From Novosphingobium sp. (GTDB lineage Bacteria; Pseudomonadota; Alphaproteobacteria; Sphingomonadales; Sphingomonadaceae): 40,331 nt of DNA. Below, piece by piece: positions 15,132-22,570 of the stretch (positions are counted from its first letter, which is position 1; the number at the start of each line of letters is the position of its first letter). Made by a program: the position numbers and the translations under genes. The notes beneath the pieces were generated by a model. It saw only the letters and a program-made list of their open reading frames with translations, searched no databases and was not told the origin of the DNA. The stretch is taken from contig JAGNTK010000009.1 of assembly GCA_017987575.1 (NCBI GenBank), forward strand, positions 1 through 40,331, given 5' to 3'.

Positions 15132-16907
15132 TTACTTGCCCCGGGCCTTGGCTCGCTGATGATCGACCACATCCTTTTCCGCCTGCACCTTTAGCTGCGG
15201 GTGTTTGGAATAGAGGTAGGCCTGCTGGGCGATGGTCAGCACGTTCGAGGTGATCCAGTAAAGCAGCAGCCCGGCCGCGAACGGTGCCATGATGAACATC
15301 ATCATCCACGGCATGATCGCAAAGATCTGCTGCTGCACCGGGTCCATCTGCGCGGGATTGAGCTTGAACTGCAGGTACATCGTGATCCCTAGCAGCAGGG
15401 CGAGCACCCCGATCGCGAGGAACGATGGCACGTCAAACGGCAGCACGCCGAACAGGTTGAGGATATGCGCAGGGTCGGGCGCGGACAGATCCTTGATCCA
15501 CAATGCGAACGGCTGGTGGCGCATTTCCACGCCGAGGATCAACACCTTGTACAGCGCGAAGAATACCGGGATCTGCAGGAAGATCGGCAGGCAACCCGCG
15601 AGCGGATTGACCCCTTCTTCCTTGTACAGCGCCATCACTTCCTGCTGCTGCTTTTGCTTGTCGTCCTTGTAGCGGTCCTGGATCGCTTTCATCTTGGGCT
15701 GGATCGCCTTCATCGCGGCCATGCTGGCGAACTGCTTTTGCGCGATCGGGAACATCACCCCGCGCACAATCAGCGTCAGCAGCATGATCGCGACACCAAA
15801 GTTGCCGACTGAATTGAACAGCCATTTGAGCAGGCCGAAGATTGGTTTTTCAAACCAGCGGAACCAGCCCCAGTCGATCGCCAAGCTGAAATTGGGAATG
15901 CCGGTGGCTTCATAGGCATCGAGCACGCTCGATTCCTTGGCTCCGGCGAACAATTTGGTCACGCGATTGGTCTGCTGCCCCGGGGCAATCGCGGCGGCCG
16001 GGTAGAACAGGTTGGCCAGGAACACGCCCTTGCCCAGCGCACGGAAATCGCTGCTCGCGCCGACCTTTTCGGGGATCAGGGTGCTCATCCAGTAGATGTC
16101 GGTGAACCCGATCCAGTTGGGATTTGCGGGATTGGCCAAGGTTCCGGCTTCGGTAAGATCGTCGTAGTCGTTGTCGAACGATACAACCTTGTCGAAGGCA
16201 CCGAACGGTCCAGCGTGGACGTTGAAGCTGTCGAGCGCGGCAGTCTTGTCGGTCCGGTTTAGCTGGGCGACCGGCTTGACCACGACCGGAGCGGGTCCGG
16301 CATTGCTGACGCCTTGGCTGACGGTCAGCATGTAATCGGCGTCGATCGCATAGGTCAGCGTAAAGGTCTGCCCGCCGCCGTTCGCCCAGCTGAGCTTTAC
16401 CGGTGTCTGCGGGGTCAGCGTGGCGCCAGCTGGCGCGGTCCAGACGGTTTGTGCATTCGGCAGGGCGATCGGCGGCGCGCCATCGCCCATGGTCCAGCCG
16501 AACTGGGCAAACTGCTGCGCCGGAGTTCCGGCGGGCGAATAAATGCGTTGCAGCCCCTGTGCCGGATCGAGCGCGGCGGTGTGGCGTTTGGTGGTCAGAT
16601 CGTCGATCAGGCCGCCGGTCAGGTTGATTGAACCAGACAGGCCGGGAGCGTCAATCTTGACCCGGCCCGGCACGGCCAGCGCAGTCTTCAGATCGCGGGC
16701 TTCTGCGGCGATGTCAGCTGGATTAGTCAGCCCGCCTTCACGCGTTGCAGGCGCCGCGCTGCTGCTGGCGGATGGGCTGGCGGTGGCCACCGGTTGCGGC
16801 TTGTTGGCGTTGGGGTAAAAATACCGCATCGCCATATCCCAGCCCAACAGGATCACCATGGTCAGGATCCCGGCCAGGACCATGTTGCGCGTATTCTGAT
16901 TATCCAC
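15132..16907 (-). CDS. yidC: Membrane protein insertase YidC
   Basis: YidC inserts and folds inner-membrane proteins alone or with SecYEG. This 591-residue form has an N-terminal anchor (NMVLAGILTMVILLGWDMAM), a Pro/Ala/Ser-rich linker, a large periplasmic beta-domain to about residue 350, and a C-terminal group of five helices. The latter includes the cytoplasmic hairpin rich in Lys and Gln (KAIQPKMKAIQDRYKDDKQK) and the PIFLQIPVFFALYKVL segment. The start is a GTG with a weak ribosome-binding site; a 61-base gap separates it from yidD. Confidence 0.97.
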   Translation of the reverse strand: MDNQNTRNMVLAGILTMVILLGWDMAMRYFYPNANKPQPVATASPSASSSAAPATREGGLTNPADIAAEARDLKTALAVPGRVKIDAPGLSGSINLTGGLIDDLTTKRHTAALDPAQGLQRIYSPAGTPAQQFAQFGWTMGDGAPPIALPNAQTVWTAPAGATLTPQTPVKLSWANGGGQTFTLTYAIDADYMLTVSQGVSNAGPAPVVVKPVAQLNRTDKTAALDSFNVHAGPFGAFDKVVSFDNDYDDLTEAGTLANPANPNWIGFTDIYWMSTLIPEKVGASSDFRALGKGVFLANLFYPAAAIAPGQQTNRVTKLFAGAKESSVLDAYEATGIPNFSLAIDWGWFRWFEKPIFGLLKWLFNSVGNFGVAIMLLTLIVRGVMFPIAQKQFASMAAMKAIQPKMKAIQDRYKDDKQKQQQEVMALYKEEGVNPLAGCLPIFLQIPVFFALYKVLILGVEMRHQPFALWIKDLSAPDPAHILNLFGVLPFDVPSFLAIGVLALLLGITMYLQFKLNPAQMDPVQQQIFAIMPWMMMFIMAPFAAGLLLYWITSNVLTIAQQAYLYSKHPQLKVQAEKDVVDHQRAKARGK

Positions 16908-16968
16908 TTGGGCTGGCCCCTGCTTTCGAAAATTCGGTTTAGTTCAAATGGGGAGTGATCGGTGACGA

Positions 16969-17178
16969 TCAAGGCACCGGGTCATAGCCGTGTCCACCCC
17001 ACGGATGGCAGCGCAATAGCCGCTTCGTCGCCAGCCAACCACCCCTAATCGCGCCATGCTTCTCGATCGCTTCAATCGCATATTGCGAGCACGACGGAGC
17101 ATAGCGGCAGGACGGCGGCAGGATCCGCGAAGGGCCCAGCTGCCAGCCTCTTGCGATGAGGATCAGGACGCGTTTCAC
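16969..17178 (-). CDS. yidD: Membrane protein insertion efficiency factor YidD
   Basis: YidD is a small membrane-associated protein that helps membrane-protein insertion. The 69-residue product has an amphipathic N-terminus ([12 protein letters not shown]) and the family's invariant cysteine cluster [19 protein letters not shown], then [13 protein letters not shown]. It starts with GTG overlapping the rnpA stop (GTGA), so translation is coupled to RnpA. Confidence 0.95.
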   Translation of the reverse strand: MKRVLILIARGWQLGPSRILPPSCRYAPSCSQYAIEAIEKHGAIRGGWLATKRLLRCHPWGGHGYDPVP

Positions 17179-17540
17179 CGGCGCGGTCCAGGCTTGCGGC
17201 GCGGCGGATCGCCTTTGCCCTCGGCCGCGCGGGACAGCGCCATGGCAAGTTCCTCACGTAATTTGCCAAAGTCGCGCTCCACCCCGCCTTCGCGGCCGAT
17301 CAGCACGTGATCGTGCGCGGGGAGGCCGCTGGTGGGCAATGCCTCACGCAGCAGTTCGCGGAACCGGCGTTTCATCCGGTTGCGAACCACCGCATTGCCG
17401 ATCTTCTTGGTGACGGTGATGCCATAGCGCACCTGCTCGGCGCTGTTGGGGTTCACCAGCAACACAAAACCGGGACGTGCGATCCGCAAGCCCCGGTTAG
17501 CGCTTAGGAAGTCGGCCCGCTTGGAGAGGACCGAAATCAT
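17175..17540 (-). CDS. rnpA: Ribonuclease P protein component
   Basis: RnpA is the basic protein subunit of RNase P, which matures tRNA 5' ends with the M1 RNA. The 121-residue product has the RNR motif region [20 protein letters not shown] and the N-terminal [12 protein letters not shown] segment. The C-terminus is Arg/Pro-rich ([12 protein letters not shown]) and longer than the core fold. It begins 11 bases after the rpmH stop and ends in an overlap with yidD. Confidence 0.96.
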   Translation of the reverse strand: MISVLSKRADFLSANRGLRIARPGFVLLVNPNSAEQVRYGITVTKKIGNAVVRNRMKRRFRELLREALPTSGLPAHDHVLIGREGGVERDFGKLREELAMALSRAAEGKGDPPRRKPGPRR

Positions 17541-17551
17541 CGAACTGTCGC

Positions 17552-17686
17552 TCAGGCAGACAGCTTCTTGCGGCCGCGCGCACGGCGGTTGGCAAGAACC
17601 TTGCGGCCGCCAACGGTGGCCGAACGGGTGCGGAAACCATGGCGACGAGCGCGGACAAGGTTGCTCGGCTGGAAGGTGCGCTTCAT
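17552..17686 (-). CDS. rpmH: 50S ribosomal protein bL34
   Basis: This is the 44-residue, Arg/Lys-rich bL34, beginning [19 protein letters not shown] and ending ARGRKKLSA. The frame remains open upstream, but the conserved family start is the ATG at 17686. It is the first gene of the rpmH-rnpA-yidD-yidC-engB operon, with a good promoter at 17745-17773. In many bacteria this cluster abuts dnaA; here dnaA is about 15 kb away. Confidence 0.97.
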   Translation of the reverse strand: MKRTFQPSNLVRARRHGFRTRSATVGGRKVLANRRARGRKKLSA

Positions 17687-17744
17687 TTCAAAAACCTCGG
17701 AAAAAATCAAATGTGTGCGGGGCAGAGCCCGGATCAGACGCGCG

Positions 17745-17773
17745 CCGTTACAGGGGGCGTCATGGTGAGTCAA
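17745..17773 (-). promoter_or_regulatory. Promoter of the rpmH operon
   Basis: On the minus strand TTGACT (17768-17773), a 17-base spacer, and TAACGG (17745-17750) lie about 60 bases upstream of the rpmH start. The same two hexamers with the same spacing occur before rpmJ at 23461-23489, which supports both calls. Confidence 0.7.
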
Positions 17774-17784
17774 GAGATTCGGGG

Positions 17785-18471
17785 TTAATCCAGCACCACC
17801 CACTTGCCCATATCGCTGCCCGTCAGCCACTTGGCATCGCCATTGGGGACCGAATTGGTCATGGCATAGAATGAGCGGGCCTGCGCGGCGGGCATGCCCA
17901 TTTCGACATAGTAATCGACATAGGCCCGGTTTTCGGGAGCGTCGGCGGGATAGTCGGTTGCCTCGCGGCCATCCTCATCGGCCCAGGCGTGGACTGCGAA
18001 TTCGGCGCCGGGATCGGCAATCCGGACTTTGCCGGCCAGAAACAGCTCGACCCCGCCCGAGCGGACCGAACCGCCGGCGGGGACATAGGTGGTCAGGCCG
18101 CGGGCGCGGATCATCCGGCCCAGCTTCAGATTGGCGCGGTCATCTTCGGTGCCGGGGACTTCGATCATCTCGATCATCGAAATGCCGGGGTGCGCTGCCA
18201 TCATCGCCTGGAACTGCGCCGGGCTGGCGCTGTCGGTGGCATCGACCATTGCGGCGCGGGTGCCATCGAGCACGCGGAACGGGCCGAACCGGGCAATCCC
18301 CTGCGGGATCGCGGCCGGGGCATTGCCGACGAAGCGTTCCGAACCGCCCTCATCGACAATCTCGGTGACTTCGACCGTTTCCTCGATCACCTCATAGACC
18401 ACGACTTCTTCGGCGTGGACCGGCAGGGCCGCGGCAAACAGCGAGAGCAACAGGATGACCAAGCGGCGCAT
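17785..18471 (-). CDS. Secreted protein with a ClpP/crotonase-like fold signature (COG3904-like)
   Basis: This 228-residue protein has a 20-residue signal peptide ([20 protein letters not shown]) followed by an unusual Val/Glu-rich stretch ([19 protein letters not shown]). The middle part has [20 protein letters not shown], then [15 protein letters not shown] and AEFAVHAW. This pattern resembles periplasmic ClpP-like proteins in which a Ser sits in an S-A-C or S-G-G turn. Whether the Ser in RSGG is catalytic cannot be judged. The ATG at 18471 is the one that starts the signal peptide. It is divergent from comM across a 390-base gap holding a large inverted repeat. The family call is moderate and the function unknown. 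Confidence 0.6.
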   Translation of the reverse strand: MRRLVILLLSLFAAALPVHAEEVVVYEVIEETVEVTEIVDEGGSERFVGNAPAAIPQGIARFGPFRVLDGTRAAMVDATDSASPAQFQAMMAAHPGISMIEMIEVPGTEDDRANLKLGRMIRARGLTTYVPAGGSVRSGGVELFLAGKVRIADPGAEFAVHAWADEDGREATDYPADAPENRAYVDYYVEMGMPAAQARSFYAMTNSVPNGDAKWLTGSDMGKWVVLD

Positions 18472-18598
18472 GGCCAGCTTATCGGCTCCGCGCACTTGCC
18501 GGAATGCCAATGGGGCAGGTTAAGAATGGGTTAACGGCGATTTGAAGGCATGGTTTGGTTGCTATGCGCAGGCGCGGCGGAACCGGATAAGTCCAATG

Positions 18599-18780
18599 GG
18601 TTCACGCAGAGGCGCAGAGAAGAAGCAGAGACGCAGAGATGTTCCTTTTGCGGCGAAGCCGCTTTCGATCGCAACGCGCGCGTATTGCGGGGCAGTTTTT
18701 GGGAAAACGGCTTCGCCGCAAGCGCTACCCCTCTGCGTCTCTCTGCTTCCTCTGCGCCTCTGCGTGAACCCCTTCTTGCT
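18599..18780. repeat. 182-bp imperfect palindrome, TTCACGCAGAGGCGCAGAG type
   Basis: The left arm from GGTTCACGCAGAGGCGCAGA (18599) pairs with a right arm ending TCTGCGCCTCTGCGTGAACC at 18780. Pairing continues inward through TGCGGCGAAGCCG (from 18649) and CGGCTTCGCCGCA (to 18720), leaving about 40 unpaired bases. It fills nearly half of the 392-base gap between the divergent secreted-protein gene and comM; the rest of that gap shows no gene. The element has no coding capacity, so it is MITE- or REP-like. Confidence 0.9.
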
Positions 18781-18863
18781 CCAGTTCGGGCGCAATTGCT
18801 CGACAAGTGCACAGCAAAACGCCATCACCCAAGTATTCGCAACGATCCAAATGGGGGCATTAC

Positions 18864-20372
18864 TTGGTCGCGCTGGTTCAAACGGTGGCCTATTTGGGAC
18901 TGGAGGCGCGCAGCATCGAAGTGCAGTGCCAGATCGCGCCCGGCCTGCCGCGCTTCAACGTGGTTGGCCTGCCCGACAAGGCGGTGAACGAAAGCAAGGA
19001 GCGGGTCCAGGCCGCGCTCAGTGCAATGGGTCTGTCGCTGCCGCCCAAGCGGATCACGATCAACCTGTCGCCGGCCGATCTGCCCAAGGAAGGCAGCCAC
19101 TATGATCTGCCGATCGCGCTAGCGCTGCTGGCCGCAATGGGCGTGACCGATGCCGAACAGCTCGGCGATTTTGTGGCGGTCGGCGAATTGGCGCTGGATG
19201 GGCGGATCGTTGGTTCACCGGGCGTGCTGCTCGCCGCGCTCCACGCATCGGGGCAGGAACTGGGGCTGATCTGCCCGGCGGTGCAAGGGAATGAGGCTGC
19301 CTGGGCGAGCGGCGTGGCGGTGATCCCGGCGCCCAATCTGGTCAGCCTGCTCAACCACCTGAAGGGCACCCAGCAATTGCCCCAGCCGCAACCCGGAGAG
19401 GCTGAGCCGCCGGGGTTCGGGCCGGACCTCAAGCAGGTCAAGGGTCAGGAAACCGCCAAGCGCGCGCTGGAAATCGCCGCCGCTGGTGGCCACAACCTGC
19501 TGATGATCGGACCGCCCGGTGCGGGAAAGAGCCTGCTGGCGAGCTGCCTGCCCGGCATCCTGCCACCTTTGACTTCGGCCGAGGCGTTGGAGGTATCGAT
19601 GGTCTCGTCGATCGCCGGCACGCTCGAAGGCGGCAAGATCAGCCGCACCCGCCCGTTTCGCACCCCGCATCACTCCGCCTCGATGGCGGCGCTGACCGGC
19701 GGGGGGCTCAAGGTCAAACCGGGCGAGGTCAGTCTGGCCCATCTCGGCGTGCTGTTTCTGGACGAACTGCCTGAATTTCAGCGCGCCGTGCTCGATTCGC
19801 TGCGCCAGCCGCTCGAAACCGGCGTCGTAGATGTGGCGCGGGCCAATGCCCACGTAACTTTCCCAGCGCGGGTGCAACTGGTTGCGGCGATGAACCCTTG
19901 CCGCTGCGGGCATCTCGGCGATCCGGCACTGGGCTGTTCGAGAGCGCCGCGGTGTGCGGCGGATTATCAGAGCAAGGTCTCGGGCCCGATGCTCGACCGG
20001 ATTGACCTCCACGTCGATGTCGATCCCGTCAGCGCCGCCGATCTGGCCCTTCCGCCCCCCGCCGAAGGCAGCGCCGAGGTCGCGGCGCGGGTTGCTGCGG
20101 CCCGCCGGGTCCAGACCGAACGGATGGCGGGCACCGGCAAGCGCAGCAACGCCGAACTCGATGGCGATCTGCTCGAACAATATGGCACCCCGGACGAACC
20201 GGGCCGCAAGCTGCTGATGCAAGCCGCCGAAGCGATGCGGCTAACCGCGCGCGGGTACACCCGGATGCTGCGCGTGGCGCGGACGATTGCGGACCTAGCG
20301 GGGAGTGAAGGGGTGGGGCGGATCCACGTGGCCGAGGCGCTGAGTTACCGGCGGGTGGCGCCGCGTAGTTAG
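18864..20372 (+). CDS. comM: YifB/ComM-family AAA+ Mg-chelatase-like ATPase
   Basis: ComM-family proteins are hexameric helicases that promote branch migration during integration of transforming DNA. The 502-residue product has the N-terminal Lon-like segment (GLPRFNVVGLPDKAVNESKE, then LSPADLPKEGSHYDLPIALAL), Walker A GPPGAGKSLLAS, Walker B VLFLDELPEFQ, the cysteine-containing CRCGHLGDPALGC segment, and SGPMLDRIDLHVDV. I chose TTG 18864: it gives the family-like N-terminus LVALVQTVAYLGLEARSIEV and has GGGGG six bases upstream. An in-frame ATG at 18807 would add 19 unrelated residues. Confidence 0.93.
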   Translation: MVALVQTVAYLGLEARSIEVQCQIAPGLPRFNVVGLPDKAVNESKERVQAALSAMGLSLPPKRITINLSPADLPKEGSHYDLPIALALLAAMGVTDAEQLGDFVAVGELALDGRIVGSPGVLLAALHASGQELGLICPAVQGNEAAWASGVAVIPAPNLVSLLNHLKGTQQLPQPQPGEAEPPGFGPDLKQVKGQETAKRALEIAAAGGHNLLMIGPPGAGKSLLASCLPGILPPLTSAEALEVSMVSSIAGTLEGGKISRTRPFRTPHHSASMAALTGGGLKVKPGEVSLAHLGVLFLDELPEFQRAVLDSLRQPLETGVVDVARANAHVTFPARVQLVAAMNPCRCGHLGDPALGCSRAPRCAADYQSKVSGPMLDRIDLHVDVDPVSAADLALPPPAEGSAEVAARVAAARRVQTERMAGTGKRSNAELDGDLLEQYGTPDEPGRKLLMQAAEAMRLTARGYTRMLRVARTIADLAGSEGVGRIHVAEALSYRRVAPRS

Positions 20373-20380
20373 GGGGCAAA

Positions 20381-21148
20381 ATGGCAGATCAAAGCTGGTG
20401 GTCTTTGGCGGGAGCCGCGTTTACTGGAGCCGGGAGCTTTGCGGCGATCGAATTGTTCTACAAGGAGCTCAAGGATTGGCGAAGCGGGCGGCGCGATCAG
20501 GCGCGGATCATTGACGTCAGTCTTGAGCCACTTCTAAGGGCCACCGATGAATTGGCGGGCAAGCTCAGGTCTTTGGCAGAGAGCGATTTTCTGCCCTTGC
20601 GCAGAAAAGCTGATTACACCCTTGCCGATACGGAAGTGGCCAGCATCATCTATTTGTTTGTGCAATTCTGGGCGGAGGTCGAGAGCGTTCGGTTTCGTAG
20701 CCTGTCTGGTGAAATCGCCCGAAGTGAAAAGGGCAAGCGGACCCAAGCTTTCCTGAACTGCCTGCAGTCTCGGCGACTTCGTTTAATTGATAGAATTTCG
20801 CAGCGCGCACTAGGTGAAGCTGCGTTGATCGATGGGCGGACGATGAATTTTGTCGAGTTCGTTCGTAGCGCAGAGGGTGACCCCCTCATTGATCGCTGGC
20901 TCACGCCATTGACAACCGTTCTCGCGGGACTGGACGAAACGGACCTGCGGCAGAGAATGCTACAGTTTTTCGTAGTCCTACATGCCTTAGTCGATGCGCT
21001 TGACCCTCAGCATCTGGTCACTCGGGACCGACCTGGGCTTCCGAACAAGCTAAACAGGGCATCGAAAAAGGCCCTGACGTACCGCGTCTTCGGAGTTTAT
21101 CTTAAATTTGTCGCGCGACCTTCAAAATACATAGGGCCGCTAAATTAG
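20381..21148 (+). CDS. Hypothetical protein, orphan, one possible membrane segment
   Basis: I do not recognise this 255-residue protein. Residues 8-27 (SLAGAAFTGAGSFAAIELFY) could be a membrane anchor or hydrophobic helix, followed by a basic stretch (KDWRSGRRDQAR). The rest looks helical and charged, with a hydrophobic MLQFFVVLHALVDAL near residue 195 and a basic C-terminus. The ATG has AGGGGG at suitable spacing, eight bases after comM, so it may be read through from comM. Its codons are visibly less GC-biased than those of its neighbours, which hints at acquisition. A long hairpin covers its stop codon. Confidence 0.65.
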   Translation: MADQSWWSLAGAAFTGAGSFAAIELFYKELKDWRSGRRDQARIIDVSLEPLLRATDELAGKLRSLAESDFLPLRRKADYTLADTEVASIIYLFVQFWAEVESVRFRSLSGEIARSEKGKRTQAFLNCLQSRRLRLIDRISQRALGEAALIDGRTMNFVEFVRSAEGDPLIDRWLTPLTTVLAGLDETDLRQRMLQFFVVLHALVDALDPQHLVTRDRPGLPNKLNRASKKALTYRVFGVYLKFVARPSKYIGPLN

Positions 21149-21158
21149 CGGCCCTATG
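21130..21158 (+). terminator. Perfect 14-bp-stem palindrome over the orphan gene's stop codon
   Basis: CATAGGGCCGCTAA at 21130 faces TTAGCGGCCCTATG ending at 21158 with a single A between. The TAG stop of the orphan gene lies within the right arm. There is no T run, so Rho-independent termination is uncertain; a protein-binding palindrome is the alternative. Confidence 0.5.
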
Positions 21159-21287
21159 GTCTGTTTGGCCGGCGGTGCGCAGAGGCCTACACCTCGTTGC
21201 AACCGCCTTTAGTTCGGTGCCAGAAAGCTGGCTTATTTGATCCATTAACAGCGTGGGCCTCAAAAGTCAACCTGGACGGATTCAATC

Positions 21288-21803
21288 CTACCGCAGCACA
21301 CCCAGTTCCGGCCGGACTGCCGCAGCGTCATAATCCTTCTGCGATTTCCCCACATCGGCGGCTTCGCGCCATTCGAGGTCCATCGGGCCGAGCACACGGC
21401 CGTCGTGGGCGTGGATGCCGATCAGGGCGATGGGCAGGCCGTCGCGCGCGTCGCACAGGATCGGGTTGCTGGGCACGCCGGCGCCGTACTTTTCGCCCCA
21501 CTGGCGCAGCGCGAGCATCGCGGGGAGCAGGTCGAGGCCCTTTTCGGTCAGGCGGTATTCGATCTTGCGGCGGTCATCGGGCAGCGGCTCACGCTTCATG
21601 ATGCCGTGTTCGACCAGCCGGGCGAGGCGATTCGACAGGATGTTGCGGGCGATCCCGAGCGCGCCGAGGAATTCCTCAAAATGATGCATTCCGTTGAAGG
21701 CCGCGCGCAGAATCATGAACGACCAGCGTTCACCCATCACTTCCAAAGCCGCGGGAAGCCCGCAGTTTTGCATATCGTTGAGCGGTTCGTGCAGCTTACC
21801 CAT
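21288..21803 (-). CDS. HxlR-family winged-helix transcriptional regulator
   Basis: This regulator of about 171 residues has the HxlR pattern: NCGLPAALEVMGERWSFMIL with an N-terminal Cys, FEEFLGALGIARNILSNRLARL as the recognition helices, and the wing PDDRRKIEYRLTEKG. The family binds palindromic operators as dimers and often senses aldehydes, quinones or redox state through that Cys. The C-terminal extension (about residues 110-171) is longer than in minimal members. ATG 21803 is chosen because AAGGGA lies seven bases upstream; a GTG six bases earlier is less well placed. It is divergent from the small secreted-protein gene with dyads between them, so it probably regulates that gene and itself. 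Confidence 0.9.
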   Translation of the reverse strand: MGKLHEPLNDMQNCGLPAALEVMGERWSFMILRAAFNGMHHFEEFLGALGIARNILSNRLARLVEHGIMKREPLPDDRRKIEYRLTEKGLDLLPAMLALRQWGEKYGAGVPSNPILCDARDGLPIALIGIHAHDGRVLGPMDLEWREAADVGKSQKDYDAAAVRPELGVLR

Positions 21804-21825
21804 TGTCACATCCCTTATCCCGCAA

Positions 21826-21838
21826 TGGGTCTAACCCA
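21826..21838. promoter_or_regulatory. Candidate HxlR operator, dyad 1
   Basis: TGGGT-CTA-ACCCA is a perfect dyad with five-base arms. It lies 23-35 bases upstream of the HxlR ATG, between its likely promoter and ribosome-binding site. A place for autoregulation is plausible but not demonstrated. Confidence 0.35.
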
Positions 21839-21890
21839 ATTGCGCTTGCACTCCGACAAAAAAATCTTTGCTGCGGCGCACAGTTTTCAG

Positions 21891-21920
21891 TTGCAACTTA
21901 ATACCTATCGCAATAGATAG
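21891..21920 (+). promoter_or_regulatory. Candidate promoter with overlapping dyad for the secreted-protein gene
   Basis: TTGCAA (21891-21896), a 17-base spacer and TAGATA (21914-21919) form a fair sigma70-like promoter about 80 bases before the ATG at 22000. The dyad CTATC-GCAATA-GATAG (21905-21920) overlaps the -10 hexamer, where a bound HxlR dimer would block transcription. Confidence 0.4.
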
Positions 21921-21999
21921 CGATTCGCAACGCAAATCGAGCCTCCCCTCCCAGGACCCTTCGATCGCTGCGAGCCATAGCAAGATAAGGGATTTGATC

Positions 22000-22344
22000 A
22001 TGATTACCGCAACCAACCGCAGCCTTTCACGCAACCTGGTCCTCGCCGGTCTGGCGCTGTTCGGCACGGTCGCCAGCTTCTCCGCCACCGTTTCGCCGGC
22101 GCAGGCCGCTGGCCAGCGCTACACCGCCAAGCTGACCACCGCGCTGGAAGCCCCGGCCAAGAAGGTCGTCAACGGCGTGCTGTGGAACTGTGCTGGCGAT
22201 ACCTGCACCGGCGCTGTCGATGGCGCCCGCCCGCTCAACACCTGCGTCAAAGTCGTCAAGGCATTTGGCCCGGTCACCACCTTCGCCACCCCCAAAGGCG
22301 AACTCAGCGCTGACGATGTTCAGAGCTGCAACGCTGCCGCCTGA
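22000..22344 (+). CDS. Small secreted protein, CC_3452-like
   Basis: This 114-residue protein has an N-terminal signal sequence that ends around SPAQAAG, followed by a compact domain of about 75 residues beginning QRYTAKLTTALEAP. The features VLWNCAGDTC, LNTCVKVVKAFGPV and a final CN resemble the small secreted alphaproteobacterial family named after Caulobacter CC_3452, which has two likely disulfides and no known function. The ATG at 22000 has AAGG nine bases upstream. It is divergent from the HxlR gene and ends before a strong terminator. The family name is from memory of the pattern. Confidence 0.72.
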   Translation: MITATNRSLSRNLVLAGLALFGTVASFSATVSPAQAAGQRYTAKLTTALEAPAKKVVNGVLWNCAGDTCTGAVDGARPLNTCVKVVKAFGPVTTFATPKGELSADDVQSCNAAA

Positions 22345-22381
22345 GGCGTACTATCAGGCACCCCTAAATAGCCCCCCAAAT

Positions 22382-22413
22382 GACCCTCGTCCGCAAGGAC
22401 GGGGGTCTTTTTT
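22382..22413 (+). terminator. Intrinsic terminator of the small secreted-protein gene
   Basis: GACCCTCGTCC and GGACGGGGGTC pair around a GCAA tetraloop with one T-G wobble, followed by six T residues (22408-22413). It lies 37 bases after the stop codon. Confidence 0.9.
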
Positions 22414-22417
22414 GTTT

Positions 22418-22563
22418 CACACGAAGACACGAAGGCACGAAGAGGCCGCGCAAACGGCGAAGCCGCTTCAAATTCACCAAAGTCACGGATTGACTGGGTC
22501 CGGCAGTTTGAAAGGGCCGCCTGCGGCGACCGGGACACCTTTGTGTCTTCGTGTCTTCGTGTG
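22418..22563. repeat. 146-bp imperfect palindrome, CACGAAGACACGAAG type, copy 1
   Basis: CACACGAAGACACGAAG at 22418 pairs perfectly with CTTCGTGTCTTCGTGTG ending at 22563. The interior carries CGGCGAAGCCGCTTC (22455-22469), which pairs imperfectly with the GGGCCGCCTGCGGC region near 22515. It sits between the terminator above and the end of the HAD gene. A second copy is at 30230-30378. Confidence 0.9.
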
Positions 22564-22570
22564 AGCCAAA

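Noticed and set aside
16900..16908. TTATCCACT, a one-mismatch DnaA box
   Set aside because: It is simply the yidC start region (GTG GAT AAT) on the other strand and has no companion sites; chance is the best explanation.
19215..20222. Long minus-strand open frame inside comM
   Set aside because: Antisense shadow caused by GC-rich codons; the plus strand encodes a complete AAA+ protein with all motifs.
21149..21287. tRNA or tRNA fragment after the orphan gene
   Set aside because: Short complementary stretches are present but no cloverleaf, no T-loop consensus and no CCA-adjacent acceptor stem could be built.
22416..22570. CRISPR-like regular repeats (CACGAAG units)
   Set aside because: The short units are adjacent copies inside palindrome arms, with no unique spacers and no cas genes.
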